A DNA stretch of 41,315 nucleotides from an uncultured Clostridium sp. (GTDB lineage: Bacteria; Bacillota; Clostridia; TANB77; CAG-508). Under the pieces are notes generated by a model. It saw only the letters and a list, made by a program, of their open reading frames with translations, did not search any database and was not told where the DNA came from. The DNA is taken from contig CANDRW010000016.1 in the NCBI GenBank assembly GCA_947388675.1, positions 1 through 41,315 on the forward strand, read 5' to 3'. Positions 24,612-32,382 of this stretch are shown in pieces (position 1 is the first letter of the stretch; each line of letters opens with the position of its first letter). Both the position numbers and the translations under genes were made by a program.

Positions 24612-25559
24612 TTATAATAATCTAATAACTTCGCTTAAAACCTTTTCTTTCGCTTGTTCAATTGTCCCTTGGATAGTTGCTCCTGCTGCTCTACAATGTC
24701 CTCCACCACCAAAGATGGCACATGCATCCGCTACATTTACATAATCGTTGGAGCGAAGTGAAATTTTACATCCTTTTTCTGTTTGACGAATAAAGATTGA
24801 AACTTCTACTCCTTCTACACATCTTCCAATGTCTACAATTCCTTCATGGTCTCCACTTTCTGCTCCTACTTTTGCTTCATCTTCTGCTGTAATATAAGTA
24901 TAGGCAATTTTACCATCTTCAAAAAATTCCACTCTATTGTTAGCTATTCTGTGTAATTCAAAGTTTGGTTTTGTTTTCACCTCTAGCACTTGACGATAAA
25001 TGCTAGATACATTTACACCTTTATTTAATAACCAGGCTACAAACTCAAAAGTTTCTGCTGTAACACCTTGATATTTAAAGCCTCCTGTATCTGTAATAAT
25101 TCCTGCTAAAATACAAGTACCAATCTCCTTTGTCATCTCTATTCCAAAGTATTCTAAAATAACTAGTAGAATTTGCGCACAAGCTGGTGCTGCTGGATTG
25201 ACATAGTTATAGTCCCCAAACATAGTATTTGTACTATGATGGTCAATACAAACTTTTACTTTTGCATTTTCAAAATAATTAACAAAACCATTTAGCATTT
25301 TAATTGTCGCACAATCTAATGATATTGCTAAATCATAGTTTTCTATATTACTTTCCGTTTTAATATCTTCTACTCCTGGTAAACAATTAAAAACTTTAGA
25401 ATGTACTGGTATAACCACATCTGGATTTTTTCCAAATGCTTTTAAGGCATGGTACATTGCTAAACTACTTCCTATTGCATCACCATCTGGATGTTCATGT
25501 GTTAATATTACAATTTTTTCTGCTAACTTAACTTCCTTTAATATATTATCTAATGTCAT
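24612..25559 (-). CDS. nrnA: DHH-family phosphoesterase, NrnA-like nanoRNase / pAp phosphatase
   Basis: A 315-residue DHH/DHHA1 protein. In Bacillus, NrnA degrades 2-5 nt RNAs and dephosphorylates pAp. Metal-binding motifs are visible: THEHPDGDAIGSS (20-32), SLDCAT (about 82), the DHHSTN signature (about 106-111) and an Asp in GIITDTGGF. The C-terminal DHHA1 domain ends with IFGGGGHCRAAGATI. The ATG at 25559 follows AAAGGAG. The position between rbfA and truB is conserved in many Firmicutes. Some homologues act on c-di-AMP-derived pApA, which would fit with DisA in this genome (inference). Confidence 0.92.
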   Translation of the reverse strand: MTLDNILKEVKLAEKIVILTHEHPDGDAIGSSLAMYHALKAFGKNPDVVIPVHSKVFNCLPGVEDIKTESNIENYDLAISLDCATIKMLNGFVNYFENAKVKVCIDHHSTNTMFGDYNYVNPAAPACAQILLVILEYFGIEMTKEIGTCILAGIITDTGGFKYQGVTAETFEFVAWLLNKGVNVSSIYRQVLEVKTKPNFELHRIANNRVEFFEDGKIAYTYITAEDEAKVGAESGDHEGIVDIGRCVEGVEVSIFIRQTEKGCKISLRSNDYVNVADACAIFGGGGHCRAAGATIQGTIEQAKEKVLSEVIRLL

Positions 25560-25610
25560 TCTTTGCTCCTTTATCGATTAATGTTTGCAATCTCGTTGCC
25601 CTCGATTGCA

Positions 25611-25650
25611 TAAGTTATCTGTAACTCACTTCGTTCGAACAGCTAACTTA
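25611..25650. repeat. Hairpin with CTTCGTTCGAAC loop between nrnA and rbfA
   Basis: TAAGTTATCTGT and ACAGCTAACTTA pair with one mismatch around a loop containing TTCGTTCGAA. A smaller palindrome, TGCAATC / GATTGCA, precedes it at 25586-25610. The 166-bp gap 25560-25725 thus holds two hairpins plus the 50-nt REP-like element, and no ORF. Confidence 0.55.
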
Positions 25651-25675
25651 ATCTAACGTCATATTTTTCTACTTT

Positions 25676-25725
25676 TGTCAGTTAGAGGGACGTATGTTTA
25701 ACTGACATCTGTCCCCTGGCTGACA
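25676..25725 (+). repeat. 50-nt REP-like palindromic repeat (copy 1)
   Basis: The element begins TGTCAG and ends CTGACA. It has GGGAC and GTCCC blocks and an internal TTTAACTGACATCTGTCCC. It ends exactly at the rbfA stop codon. The inverted form of the same element lies at 32168-32217 (19 contiguous identical bases plus both ends), and partial units lie beside the RAYT gene. Confidence 0.85.
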
Positions 25726-26082
25726 TTATTTTTCCTCTTTGTGATTCAATTCATTTAATATTTTGTCTATTTTGGCTCCATATTCCATAGAGTCATCTAT
25801 TTCAAAGCTTAGTTCTGGTGTTACTCTTAAATTCATTGTCTTAGCAATTTGTGCACGGATAAAACCTGCTGATTCTTTCAGTCCTTCCATAGTTTTGGTA
25901 TTGCTTTTTGAATTTAATAAACTTACATAAACTTTGGCATATCTAAAGTCTGGTGTAATTCTTACTTTTGTTACACTAACCATGCCTGTTACTTTTGAGT
26001 TTTGAAGTTCAAAAGTAAGTACATTACTAATCGTCTTTTTTAGTTCTTCATTCACACGGTCTAATCTATTATTTTTAGTCAT
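25726..26082 (-). CDS. rbfA: Ribosome-binding factor A
   Basis: The 118-residue KH-like protein is needed for 30S subunit maturation and 16S rRNA 5'-end processing. Typical features: the N-terminal RLDRVNEELKKTISNVL, the VTKVRITPDFRYAKVYVSLL strand block and the C-terminal RVTPELSFEIDDSMEYGAKIDKIL. Length is normal for the family. The ATG follows AAAGGAAA. It is separated from infB by an oppositely oriented small gene, which is unusual for this operon. Confidence 0.95.
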   Translation of the reverse strand: MTKNNRLDRVNEELKKTISNVLTFELQNSKVTGMVSVTKVRITPDFRYAKVYVSLLNSKSNTKTMEGLKESAGFIRAQIAKTMNLRVTPELSFEIDDSMEYGAKIDKILNELNHKEEK

Positions 26083-26117
26083 TTGATTTCCTTTCTGTTT
26101 CTGATTTTTACATAAAT

Positions 26118-26146
26118 TTTACTTTCTGTAAGTTTTATGGTATAAT
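26118..26146 (+). promoter_or_regulatory. Promoter of the 68-residue membrane-protein gene
   Basis: TTTACT (26118-26123), 17-nt spacer, TGGTATAAT (extended -10; hexamer 26141-26146). The start codon is 34 nt downstream. The promoter is fully contained in the infB-rbfA gap and directs transcription against the host operon. Confidence 0.8.
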
Positions 26147-26179
26147 ATGCATATCTTTTATATTGGAGGGATTTAAACT

Positions 26180-26386
26180 ATGAAATCAGCAAAAGTTCTC
26201 GTAACTTTTTGGCTCTTCTTTCGGATAGTATTTCTCTTTGTTGGGCTTGCCCTCTACGAAATCTCGTGTCCGATAAGAATTGACCCTTGGATTCTTTGGG
26301 TTATAGCCCTATTTTTAATCCTTGAGCCACTGTTTTTGCTTTTAGTAGTATTATTAAATGATACTACTAAGAGCAGTCCAAAATAG
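26180..26386 (+). CDS. Small two-helix membrane protein, unknown function
   Basis: The 68-residue protein is not recognised. It has two hydrophobic segments (about 6-26 and 36-60) separated by a short loop with SCPIRIDPW, and ends in a polar tail. A good GGAGGG lies 8 nt before the ATG, with its own extended -10 promoter and a strong terminator, so it looks expressed. Codon use (CTC, TCG, CGG, GCC) and visibly higher G+C differ from the neighbouring genes, which suggests acquisition. It lies antisense to the direction of the infB-rbfA operon, splitting it. A membrane toxin or a small accessory subunit are possible, with no evidence for either. Confidence 0.7.
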   Translation: MKSAKVLVTFWLFFRIVFLFVGLALYEISCPIRIDPWILWVIALFLILEPLFLLLVVLLNDTTKSSPK

Positions 26387-26403
26387 TAGCTTCCTCCAAC
26401 ATC

Positions 26404-26463
26404 GCCCACAAGTTCATGGGCTCCCTACATCTTCGCAAGAAAGTGTAGGGCTTTTTATTTTTT
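26404..26463 (+). terminator. Hairpin plus rho-independent terminator of the small membrane-protein gene
   Basis: A GCCCA/TGGGC hairpin (26404-26421) is followed at once by CCCTACATCTT ... AAGAAAGTGTAGGG (26423-26450) and CTTTTTATTTTTTT. The second is a textbook terminator on the plus strand. On the minus strand it lacks a T-run. Confidence 0.85.
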
Positions 26464-26500
26464 TAGTATTTTGACTTTATTTTGCTAATTATTAATAAAT

Positions 26501-27940
26501 TTAACGTTTAACTTCTTCCATAATATAAAATTCTAATACGTCATCTTCTTTAACGTCATTGTAACCTTCAATTTGAAGTCCGCATTCAAAGCCTTTTGTT
26601 ACTTCTTTTGCATCATCTTTGAAACGTTTTAAAGATACTAGTTTTCCGTCATGGATAACAACATTTTCACGAATAACACGAACGCCTGCATTTCTTTCTA
26701 TCTTACCGTCAGATACATAAGCTCCTGCAATTGTTCCAACGCCAGATACTCTGAAAGTTTGTCTTACAATCGCATTTCCTATTACTTTTTCTTCGTAAAT
26801 TGGCTCTAGCATTCCTTTCATAGCTGCTTCAACATCTTCTAAGGCCTGATAAATAACTGAATATTGTTTAATTTCAACAGCCTCTTTTTCTGCCATATCT
26901 TTTGCTGTATTTACAGGACGTACATTGAATGCAATAATAATACATTTTCCTGCTTTAGCAAGTTGAACATCTGACTCTGTAACTGCTCCTGCTACTGCAT
27001 GAATAACTCTTACCTTTACTTCGTCATTAGATAATTTTTCTAGTGATTGTTTTAAAGCTTGTGCTGTACCTTGTACATCTGCTTTTACAATGATATTTAA
27101 TTGTTTTAAGTTTTCACTTTCCATTTTTTCAAATAAGTTGCTTAATGTTACTTTGCTGTTTTCCGCCATGATTTGTTCTCTTTCTTGGCGTTTTCTTCTT
27201 TCAATTAAATGTTTTGCCATTTTTTCGTCTTTTACTTCATAGAAAGTATCTCCTGCTTCTGGTACTTCTGTTAAGCCCATGATTTCAACTGGTGTAGATG
27301 GTCCTGCTTTCTTTACTTTTTGTCCTTTATCATTTTTCATAGCACGAATTCTACCAATTGATTTTCCTACAACGATAGTATCACCTTCGTCTAGAGTTCC
27401 TCTTTGTACAAGCATTGATGCAATAGGTCCTTTTGCTTTGTCTAGTCTTGCTTCAATAACAGTACCTTTTGCTTGTTTATTAGGATTTGCTTTTAACTCT
27501 TTCATGTCAGCTACTAATAGTACCATTTCTAATAAGTTATCAATATTTAATTTCTTTTTAGCAGAAATTGGCACATAGATAGTATCTCCGCCCCATTCTT
27601 CTGGTACTAGTTCATATTCCATTAATTCTTGTTTTATTTTTTCAACATTTGCACCTGGCAAGTCGATTTTGTTTACTGCTACAATAATTGGAATTTCAGC
27701 TGCTTTTGCATGATTGATAGCTTCTACTGTTTGTGGCATGACACCATCATCTGCTGCAATAATTAAAATTGCAATATCTGTAATTTGAGCACCTCTTGCA
27801 CGCATAGCAGTAAATGCTTCGTGTCCTGGTGTATCTAAAAATGTAATCTCTCTACCTTTAATATTTACTTTATACGCACCAATATGCTGGGTAATTCCGG
27901 CCTGCTTCTCCTTCAATAACATTAGTACTACGGATAGCAT
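26501..27940 (-). CDS. infB: Translation initiation factor IF-2, C-terminal part (downstream of an apparent frameshift)
   Basis: IF-2 is the GTPase that recruits initiator tRNA and joins the ribosomal subunits. This frame carries everything after switch [12 protein letters not shown] (G2), [17 protein letters not shown] (G3), [11 protein letters not shown] (G4, NKID), then domains II, III and IV ending in [11 protein letters not shown]. The open frame technically begins at 27940, but the first 13 or so codons are an out-of-frame reading of the upstream part. True homology begins at about 27898. Removing one base at about 27899 (extra C in GGCCGGAATT on the minus strand) joins it to the N-terminal part as EAGGITQHIG. 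No ribosome site precedes 27940. Confidence 0.9.
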   Translation of the reverse strand: MLSVVLMLLKEKQAGITQHIGAYKVNIKGREITFLDTPGHEAFTAMRARGAQITDIAILIIAADDGVMPQTVEAINHAKAAEIPIIVAVNKIDLPGANVEKIKQELMEYELVPEEWGGDTIYVPISAKKKLNIDNLLEMVLLVADMKELKANPNKQAKGTVIEARLDKAKGPIASMLVQRGTLDEGDTIVVGKSIGRIRAMKNDKGQKVKKAGPSTPVEIMGLTEVPEAGDTFYEVKDEKMAKHLIERRKRQEREQIMAENSKVTLSNLFEKMESENLKQLNIIVKADVQGTAQALKQSLEKLSNDEVKVRVIHAVAGAVTESDVQLAKAGKCIIIAFNVRPVNTAKDMAEKEAVEIKQYSVIYQALEDVEAAMKGMLEPIYEEKVIGNAIVRQTFRVSGVGTIAGAYVSDGKIERNAGVRVIRENVVIHDGKLVSLKRFKDDAKEVTKGFECGLQIEGYNDVKEDDVLEFYIMEEVKR

Positions 27941-29669
27941 CTAATAATGAAGTTTTTCCGTGGTCAACGTGTCCCATTACTACAACAACTGGTGGTCTCG
28001 CTTCTAATTCCTCAGCAGTATCTTCTGTGTCGTCAAATAGGATATCTTCCTCTTTTACTTCTTCTTTTTTGTTAGCAGTAATACCAAATTCTTCTGCTAC
28101 TAAAAAGGCTGTATCAAAGTCAATTGTGTTATTAATGGTAGCCATTATTCCATAATTAAATAACTTTTTAATAACTTCTCCACTTGTTTTCTTCATTTCC
28201 ATTGCTAAATCTTTAACTGTAATCATTTCTGGAATAGTAATTTCTTTTAATTCAAATATTTTTTGTTTGTTTCTTTCTTCTTCTCTTTGTGGCTTACGTT
28301 TATTTCTCTTTCCACGAGCAGTTGTTAAATCATAGTAGTCAAGCATTCCGCCTTCTTGGTCATCAAACATATTAGATAATTGATTAACTTGTTTTAAGTC
28401 TTTTAGCTTACCTTCATTAAAGCTTTCTTGGAAACGGTCACCTTTTTTGGCTTTTGTTCCTTTTTTCGCTTTATTGTCTTCATAACGATTTGCTTTTTCT
28501 TTATCAATTGCTCTTGTGCTAATATCTCTTTTATCTTCTTTTTCAACAATCTCTGTAGCCATAATATCTTTGATATTACGGTCAATTCCTCTATTATCTA
28601 ATGGACGATTTCCATTTTGGAAACGATTATTATTATATCCATTTCCTTGACGATTATTTTGATACCCATTATTTTGTCCATAAGGACGGTTATTATTTCT
28701 ATCAAATTGCCTATTATCACGGTTTTGATATCCATTTTGTCTGTTATCTCTATTTTGATAGCCACTTTGTCTATTATCATAATTACCATTTGGACGATTT
28801 CCATTTTGGAAACGATTATTATTATATCCATTTCCTTGATGATTATTTTGTCCATATGGGCGGTTATTATTTCTATCAAATTGTCTATTATCACGGTTTT
28901 GATATCCATTTTGTCTATTATCATAATTACCGCTTTGGCGATTTCCATTTTGGAAACGATTATTGTTATACCCATTTCCTTGATTGTTATTTTGATAATT
29001 GTTTGCTCTATTATTTTGATAAGAATTTTGCGTACTTGAAGGAGCAGTAATATTTTTAGCTTCTTCTACTACTGTTTTCTCTTCTTGTTTTGGTTTTACT
29101 TCTTCTACCTTTGGTTCTTCTTTTGGAGTTTCAATTTTTGTTTCTTCTACTACTGGTTTTGTTTCTATTGGTTTTACAGGTTCTTTCTCCGTTACTTCTT
29201 CTACTACAGCTTCTTCCTTTTTCTCTTCTTTTTGAGGAGTTTTTAAACCAAATAATTCACTTACTGTCATTGGTTTTACAGGTTGCTTTCTGTAGACAAT
29301 ATTGTAATCTTGATTTTTTCTTCTTTCTACAAAACCAACATCATTTCTATTTACTTCTTGTTTTTCTTGCTTTTCTTCTTTTTCTTCAAGGTCAGTACGA
29401 ATTACCTCACGTCTTATAATGACTGGGGTTTGTTTTTCTGCTTTTTTCTTATCACTGCCTTTTTTATCTTGTTGCTCTTCTTTCTTTTCAGTTTTAGTTG
29501 CTTTCTTTTCTCCGCCTTTAAAACCTTCTTTGATTTGGTTTGCTTGCTCTTCTTCAACAGCACTCATATGGCTAGTTGCTTCAATGCCTAGTTCTTGTGC
29601 TTTGGCTACAACCTCTTTACTTCCTAATCCTAATAATTTTGCTATTTCATGTATTTTAATTCTACCCAA
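27870..29669 (-). CDS. infB: Translation initiation factor IF-2, N-terminal part (interrupted in the G domain)
   Basis: Residues 1-50 are an IF2_N domain ([20 protein letters not shown]). Residues about 50-215 are Lys/Glu-rich. Residues about 226-355 are a disordered, repeated Asn/Gln/Arg/Gly/Tyr stretch. A second IF2_N-like domain lies at about 480-530, and the G domain starts at 560 with [11 protein letters not shown] (P-loop). After VIEGEAG the frame runs into 9 unrelated residues and a stop at 27870. Translation starts at TTG with GGGGGTG upstream, overlapping ylxQ by 8 bp. infB is essential, so a sequence error or, less likely, recoding explains the break. Together the two parts make a protein of about 1050 residues. 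Confidence 0.9.
   Translation of the reverse strand: MGRIKIHEIAKLLGLGSKEVVAKAQELGIEATSHMSAVEEEQANQIKEGFKGGEKKATKTEKKEEQQDKKGSDKKKAEKQTPVIIRREVIRTDLEEKEEKQEKQEVNRNDVGFVERRKNQDYNIVYRKQPVKPMTVSELFGLKTPQKEEKKEEAVVEEVTEKEPVKPIETKPVVEETKIETPKEEPKVEEVKPKQEEKTVVEEAKNITAPSSTQNSYQNNRANNYQNNNQGNGYNNNRFQNGNRQSGNYDNRQNGYQNRDNRQFDRNNNRPYGQNNHQGNGYNNNRFQNGNRPNGNYDNRQSGYQNRDNRQNGYQNRDNRQFDRNNNRPYGQNNGYQNNRQGNGYNNNRFQNGNRPLDNRGIDRNIKDIMATEIVEKEDKRDISTRAIDKEKANRYEDNKAKKGTKAKKGDRFQESFNEGKLKDLKQVNQLSNMFDDQEGGMLDYYDLTTARGKRNKRKPQREEERNKQKIFELKEITIPEMITVKDLAMEMKKTSGEVIKKLFNYGIMATINNTIDFDTAFLVAEEFGITANKKEEVKEEDILFDDTEDTAEELEARPPVVVVMGHVDHGKTSLLDAIRSTNVIEGEAGRNYPAYWCV
28603..28990 (-). repeat. Tandem in-frame repeats in infB encoding N/Q/R/G/Y-rich disorder
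   Basis: Blocks such as [23 protein letters not shown] and [13 protein letters not shown] recur about three times each in a unit of roughly 40-50 codons. The DNA repeats are nearly identical, including third positions, so they look recently amplified. Confidence 0.85.
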
Positions 29670-29985
29670 TCATTTCACCCCCATTAATGATACTTATCAT
29701 TTTCTTTGAAAAACCAATATCTTTAATTCCTATCACTGCCTTATTTACCTTTCCTATCGCTTTACTTAATTCCTCTATGGATAATATGGTATACATTGTA
29801 ATTTGATACTTTCTTGCTTCTTCTTCTAAATTTTTCTTTGTTCTGTCAGAAGCATCTTCTGCTACTAATACTAATTTCACTTTTCCTTTTTGCATATCTT
29901 CTATGCAAGCATCAGTACCAGCTACAATCTTCCCAGCCTTAGTGGCAATTCCTATCAGTCCACATATTCTTGTGCTATCACTCAA
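29662..29985 (-). CDS. ylxQ: L7Ae/L30e-family RNA-binding protein YlxQ
   Basis: The 107-residue ribosomal-protein-like kink-turn binder sits between ylxR and infB as in Bacillus. Family marks: [21 protein letters not shown] (residues 7-27), [18 protein letters not shown] and the AIGIKD-like [14 protein letters not shown] end. Translation begins at TTG, 9 nt after AAGGAG, and the end overlaps infB by 8 bp, implying translational coupling. Precise function in the cell is unknown for the family. Confidence 0.92.
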   Translation of the reverse strand: MSDSTRICGLIGIATKAGKIVAGTDACIEDMQKGKVKLVLVAEDASDRTKKNLEEEARKYQITMYTILSIEELSKAIGKVNKAVIGIKDIGFSKKMISIINGGEMIG

Positions 29986-29991
29986 ATTTTA

Positions 29992-30249
29992 TTACTCCTT
30001 TATTCTTTCTCTTAACTCTTCATAGATGTTATCTTCTATTTTCATTTCAAAACTTTTTTCTAATCTTCTTGACTTAATCGCTTTTTCTAAACATTCTGTA
30101 TTATCACAAAGGTAGGCTCCTCTTCCTTGTGCTTTTCCTGTTTTGTCAAGTGAGATTTTTCCCTCTTTATTTTTTACAATACGAATTAAGTCCTTTTTAT
30201 CTTTTTGCGTATTACATCCAATACATGTTCTTTGTGGTAATTTTTTCAA
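29992..30249 (-). CDS. ylxR: YlxR/RnpM-family protein
   Basis: A small basic protein (about 85 residues) of the DUF448 family. In Bacillus the homologue (RnpM) binds and modulates RNase P RNA. Family signature: PQRTCIGCNTQKDKKDLIRIV with paired Cys, KTGKAQGRGAYLC and CLEKAIKSRRLEKSF. The start is uncertain. The upstream ATG at 30270 has no ribosome site, whereas TTG at 30249 has AAGGAAG 10 nt before it and gives the usual MKKLPQRTC beginning. It lies between nusA and ylxQ as expected. Confidence 0.88.
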   Translation of the reverse strand: MKKLPQRTCIGCNTQKDKKDLIRIVKNKEGKISLDKTGKAQGRGAYLCDNTECLEKAIKSRRLEKSFEMKIEDNIYEELRERIKE

Positions 30250-30297
30250 AATGTTTGTCACTTCCTTCATTTTAAGTGTATTTGCAAATTTTATACA

Positions 30298-31674
30298 TTA
30301 TTCATTAGTATCTGCCTTTTTTGACTTTCTTGTCTTTTTTTCTTTTTCAGGTTCTTCTTCTGTTTTCTTTTTCCTTGTTTTTTTAGGCTTTTCTTCTACA
30401 TCTTCCTCTTCTTTTTTAGCTGCTTTCTTTGTTACCTTCTTTGTTGTTTTTTCTTCTTCGCTCTCTTCAGCTTTTTTTGTAGTTTTCTTGGTAGCTTTTT
30501 TCGTAACTTTTTCTTCTACTGTCTCTCCTACCATTTCTTCGTTAATAATTTCGTCTTGTACTTCTTCTATATTTTCGGTCTCTTCTTGTGCTTTTTGCAT
30601 CATTTCTCTAAATTGAGATTCGCTCTTAATATCAATTTTCCAAGTAGTTAGTTTTGCTGCTAATCTAGCATTTTGACCAGCTTTTCCAATTGCTAAAGAT
30701 AATTGGTCATCTGGAACAATTACTTGTGCAAATTTTTCTTCTTCATGAACATCTACTGCCATAACTTGTGCTGGAAGTAATGCTGAAGAAATATAGATAG
30801 CTGGGTCTGGGTTCCATTCAATAACATCAATCTTTTCTCCACTTAATTCATTAATAATGTTTTGAATACGAATTCCCTTTTGTCCTACACATGAACCAAC
30901 TGGGTCAATATTTTCATTTGGAGAATATACTGCTACTTTGCTTCTGCTTCCTGGGTCTCTTGAAACACTTTTTAGTTCAATAACTCCCTCATAAATTTCT
31001 GGAATTTCTAGTTCAAATAATTTTCTAACGAAATCTGGGCAAGCTCTTGATACTAATACTTGTGGTGAACCTTTTGCTCCTCTTTCAACATCTACAACAT
31101 AAGCTCTTAATTTATCATTAACATGATATTTTTCAGTTGGTATTTGTTCTCTTACTGTCATAACACCTTCTAGTCTTCCTAAGTCTAATACCACAACTCC
31201 ACCATCAGCTTTTTGCACTAGTCCTGATACGATCTCACCTTTTCTATCATTAAATGCTTCAAAAAGAACATTTCTAGATTCTTCTCTAATTTTTTGTACA
31301 ATAACTTGTTTAGCAGTTTGTGCTGCAATTCTTCCAAAGTTCTTTGGAACAATTTCGATTTCAGCAATATCTCCAATTGCTAATTTTTTGCTTATTTTTT
31401 GTGCATCTGCTAAATTAATTTGTAAATTTGGATTTTCCACTACTTCCACTACTTCTTTTTCAGCATAGACATGTGTTTCTCCTGAATTACTATCCATAGT
31501 TACTCTTACATTTTCACTTGATTCAAAATTTCTTTTATATGCAGTTACTAAAGCAGTTTCAATAGACTCTAGAATAACATCTTTTTTTATTCCTCTCTCT
31601 TTTTCTAATTCCTCTAATGCCTCAATTAACTCTTTGCTATCAATAGCTGGTCCATTTGCTCTTGCCTTTTTCAT
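30298..31674 (-). CDS. nusA: Transcription termination/antitermination factor NusA
   Basis: The 458-residue RNA polymerase-associated factor modulates pausing, termination and antitermination. Order: N-terminal polymerase-binding domain (1 to about 125), S1 domain (about 135-200, GEIVSGLVQKADGGVVVLDLGRLEG), then KH1 and KH2 with CVGQKGIRIQNIINELSGEKIDV and QLSLAIGKAGQNARLAAKLTTWKIDI. The conserved part ends near residue 350. A further 100 residues are acidic and then Lys/Thr/Glu-rich, with KKATKKTTKK-type repeats, longer than in B. subtilis. AAGGAGG precedes the ATG, and the gene follows rimP by 15 bp. Confidence 0.95.
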   Translation of the reverse strand: MKKARANGPAIDSKELIEALEELEKERGIKKDVILESIETALVTAYKRNFESSENVRVTMDSNSGETHVYAEKEVVEVVENPNLQINLADAQKISKKLAIGDIAEIEIVPKNFGRIAAQTAKQVIVQKIREESRNVLFEAFNDRKGEIVSGLVQKADGGVVVLDLGRLEGVMTVREQIPTEKYHVNDKLRAYVVDVERGAKGSPQVLVSRACPDFVRKLFELEIPEIYEGVIELKSVSRDPGSRSKVAVYSPNENIDPVGSCVGQKGIRIQNIINELSGEKIDVIEWNPDPAIYISSALLPAQVMAVDVHEEEKFAQVIVPDDQLSLAIGKAGQNARLAAKLTTWKIDIKSESQFREMMQKAQEETENIEEVQDEIINEEMVGETVEEKVTKKATKKTTKKAEESEEEKTTKKVTKKAAKKEEEDVEEKPKKTRKKKTEEEPEKEKKTRKSKKADTNE

Positions 31675-31689
31675 TCTCCCAATTCCTCC

Positions 31690-32154
31690 TTAATTCCAAT
31701 GATATTTTAATTTCATTTTCGCAATATTTTTTCTCTCTATCTTGGTCTCTTCTTCTTTGCCTTCGACCTTTAGTATCAATTTTTCTTGGTCAAATTCCTG
31801 TAGAACTCCCTCTATTTGCTTTTCTTTTTCTATTGCTTTAAATAAATGGCATACAATTTCATTTCCTAGATTTGCTTGCAAATGTTTGTCTTTTCTTAAT
31901 ACTCTTTCTATTCCTGGTGATGATACTTCTAAAAAATATTGGTCTTTAATATAATTTGCTTCATCTAGCATATCATTAATTGCATCATTTACTTTTTCGC
32001 AATCTTCTAGACTTATTCCCTCTAGCTTATCTATAAAAATTCTTAAATAATAGTCTTGTGCTTCTTTTTCATAGATAACATCGTATAGTTCATAGCCTAA
32101 ATCCTCAATTGTTTTATGAATTAGGTTTTCCACCTTTTCTTCTATATTTGCCAT
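31690..32154 (-). CDS. rimP: Ribosome maturation factor RimP
   Basis: The 154-residue protein assists 30S assembly. The N-terminal half has GYELYDVIYEKEAQDYYLRIFID and GISLEDCEKVNDAINDMLDE. The centre has YFLEVSSPGIERVLRKDKH, the most conserved RimP motif. The C-terminal half is SH3-like. It is the first gene of the operon rimP-nusA-ylxR-ylxQ-infB. AAGGAG precedes the ATG. Its leader carries a 12-bp hairpin and a 50-nt REP-like element. Confidence 0.94.
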   Translation of the reverse strand: MANIEEKVENLIHKTIEDLGYELYDVIYEKEAQDYYLRIFIDKLEGISLEDCEKVNDAINDMLDEANYIKDQYFLEVSSPGIERVLRKDKHLQANLGNEIVCHLFKAIEKEKQIEGVLQEFDQEKLILKVEGKEEETKIERKNIAKMKLKYHWN

Positions 32155-32167
32155 TTTACTCCTTCTT

Positions 32168-32217
32168 TGTCAGTTTTTGGGACAGATGTCAGTTAAACTA
32201 ACGTCCCTAACCTGACA
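32168..32217 (-). repeat. 50-nt REP-like palindromic repeat (copy 2, inverted)
   Basis: Read on the minus strand it begins TGTCAGGTTAGGGACG, continues TTTAACTGACATCTGTCCC and ends AAAAACTGACA. It is the same element and length as 25676-25725, in opposite orientation. It sits 14 bp upstream of the rimP start codon, so it is transcribed in the rimP leader. Confidence 0.85.
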
Positions 32218-32226
32218 TTTTACGAT

Positions 32227-32255
32227 AGAAGCGTGGGATTTGTTCCCACGCTTCT
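32227..32255 (-). repeat. 12-bp perfect hairpin in the rimP leader
   Basis: AGAAGCGTGGGA and TCCCACGCTTCT with a 5-nt loop, the most GC-rich stem in this part of the window. It lies between the promoter and copy 2 of the REP-like element. No T-run follows on either strand, so it is probably not a terminator. It could affect RNA stability or be a further small repeat. Confidence 0.7.
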
Positions 32256-32277
32256 AGTAATTTATCTTGCGATTATT

Positions 32278-32306
32278 AGTATACCCTATTTTTTCAGTAA
32301 TTGCAA
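32278..32306 (-). promoter_or_regulatory. Promoter of the rimP-nusA-infB operon
   Basis: On the minus strand TTGCAA (32301-32306) and TATACT (32278-32283) with a 17-nt spacer. Transcription would start about 115 nt before rimP, giving a structured leader. Confidence 0.8.
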
Positions 32307-32382
32307 GAGTTTTTTAAGATTTTATTGAAATTTACATTCCTTTTCCTAAAGTCAGAAAAACTGATATAAAAAGTAATGTATT

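Noticed and set aside
25620-25650. tRNA T-loop-like TTCGTTCGAAC
   Set aside because: No acceptor stem, anticodon arm or CCA-compatible fold around it. It is the loop of a hairpin.
27870-27940. Programmed frameshifting in infB
   Set aside because: No slippery heptamer or downstream pseudoknot is obvious, and a single extra base explains the break. Kept as a finding but not called as recoding.
28603-28990. Possible CRISPR-like or minisatellite array
   Set aside because: The repeats are in frame within infB, irregular in spacing and lack unique spacers, so they are coding repeats.
28598-29050. Open frames on both strands (up to 149 residues) across the infB repeat region
   Set aside because: They are low-complexity readings of the in-frame infB repeats in other frames, with no ribosome sites and no recognisable domains.
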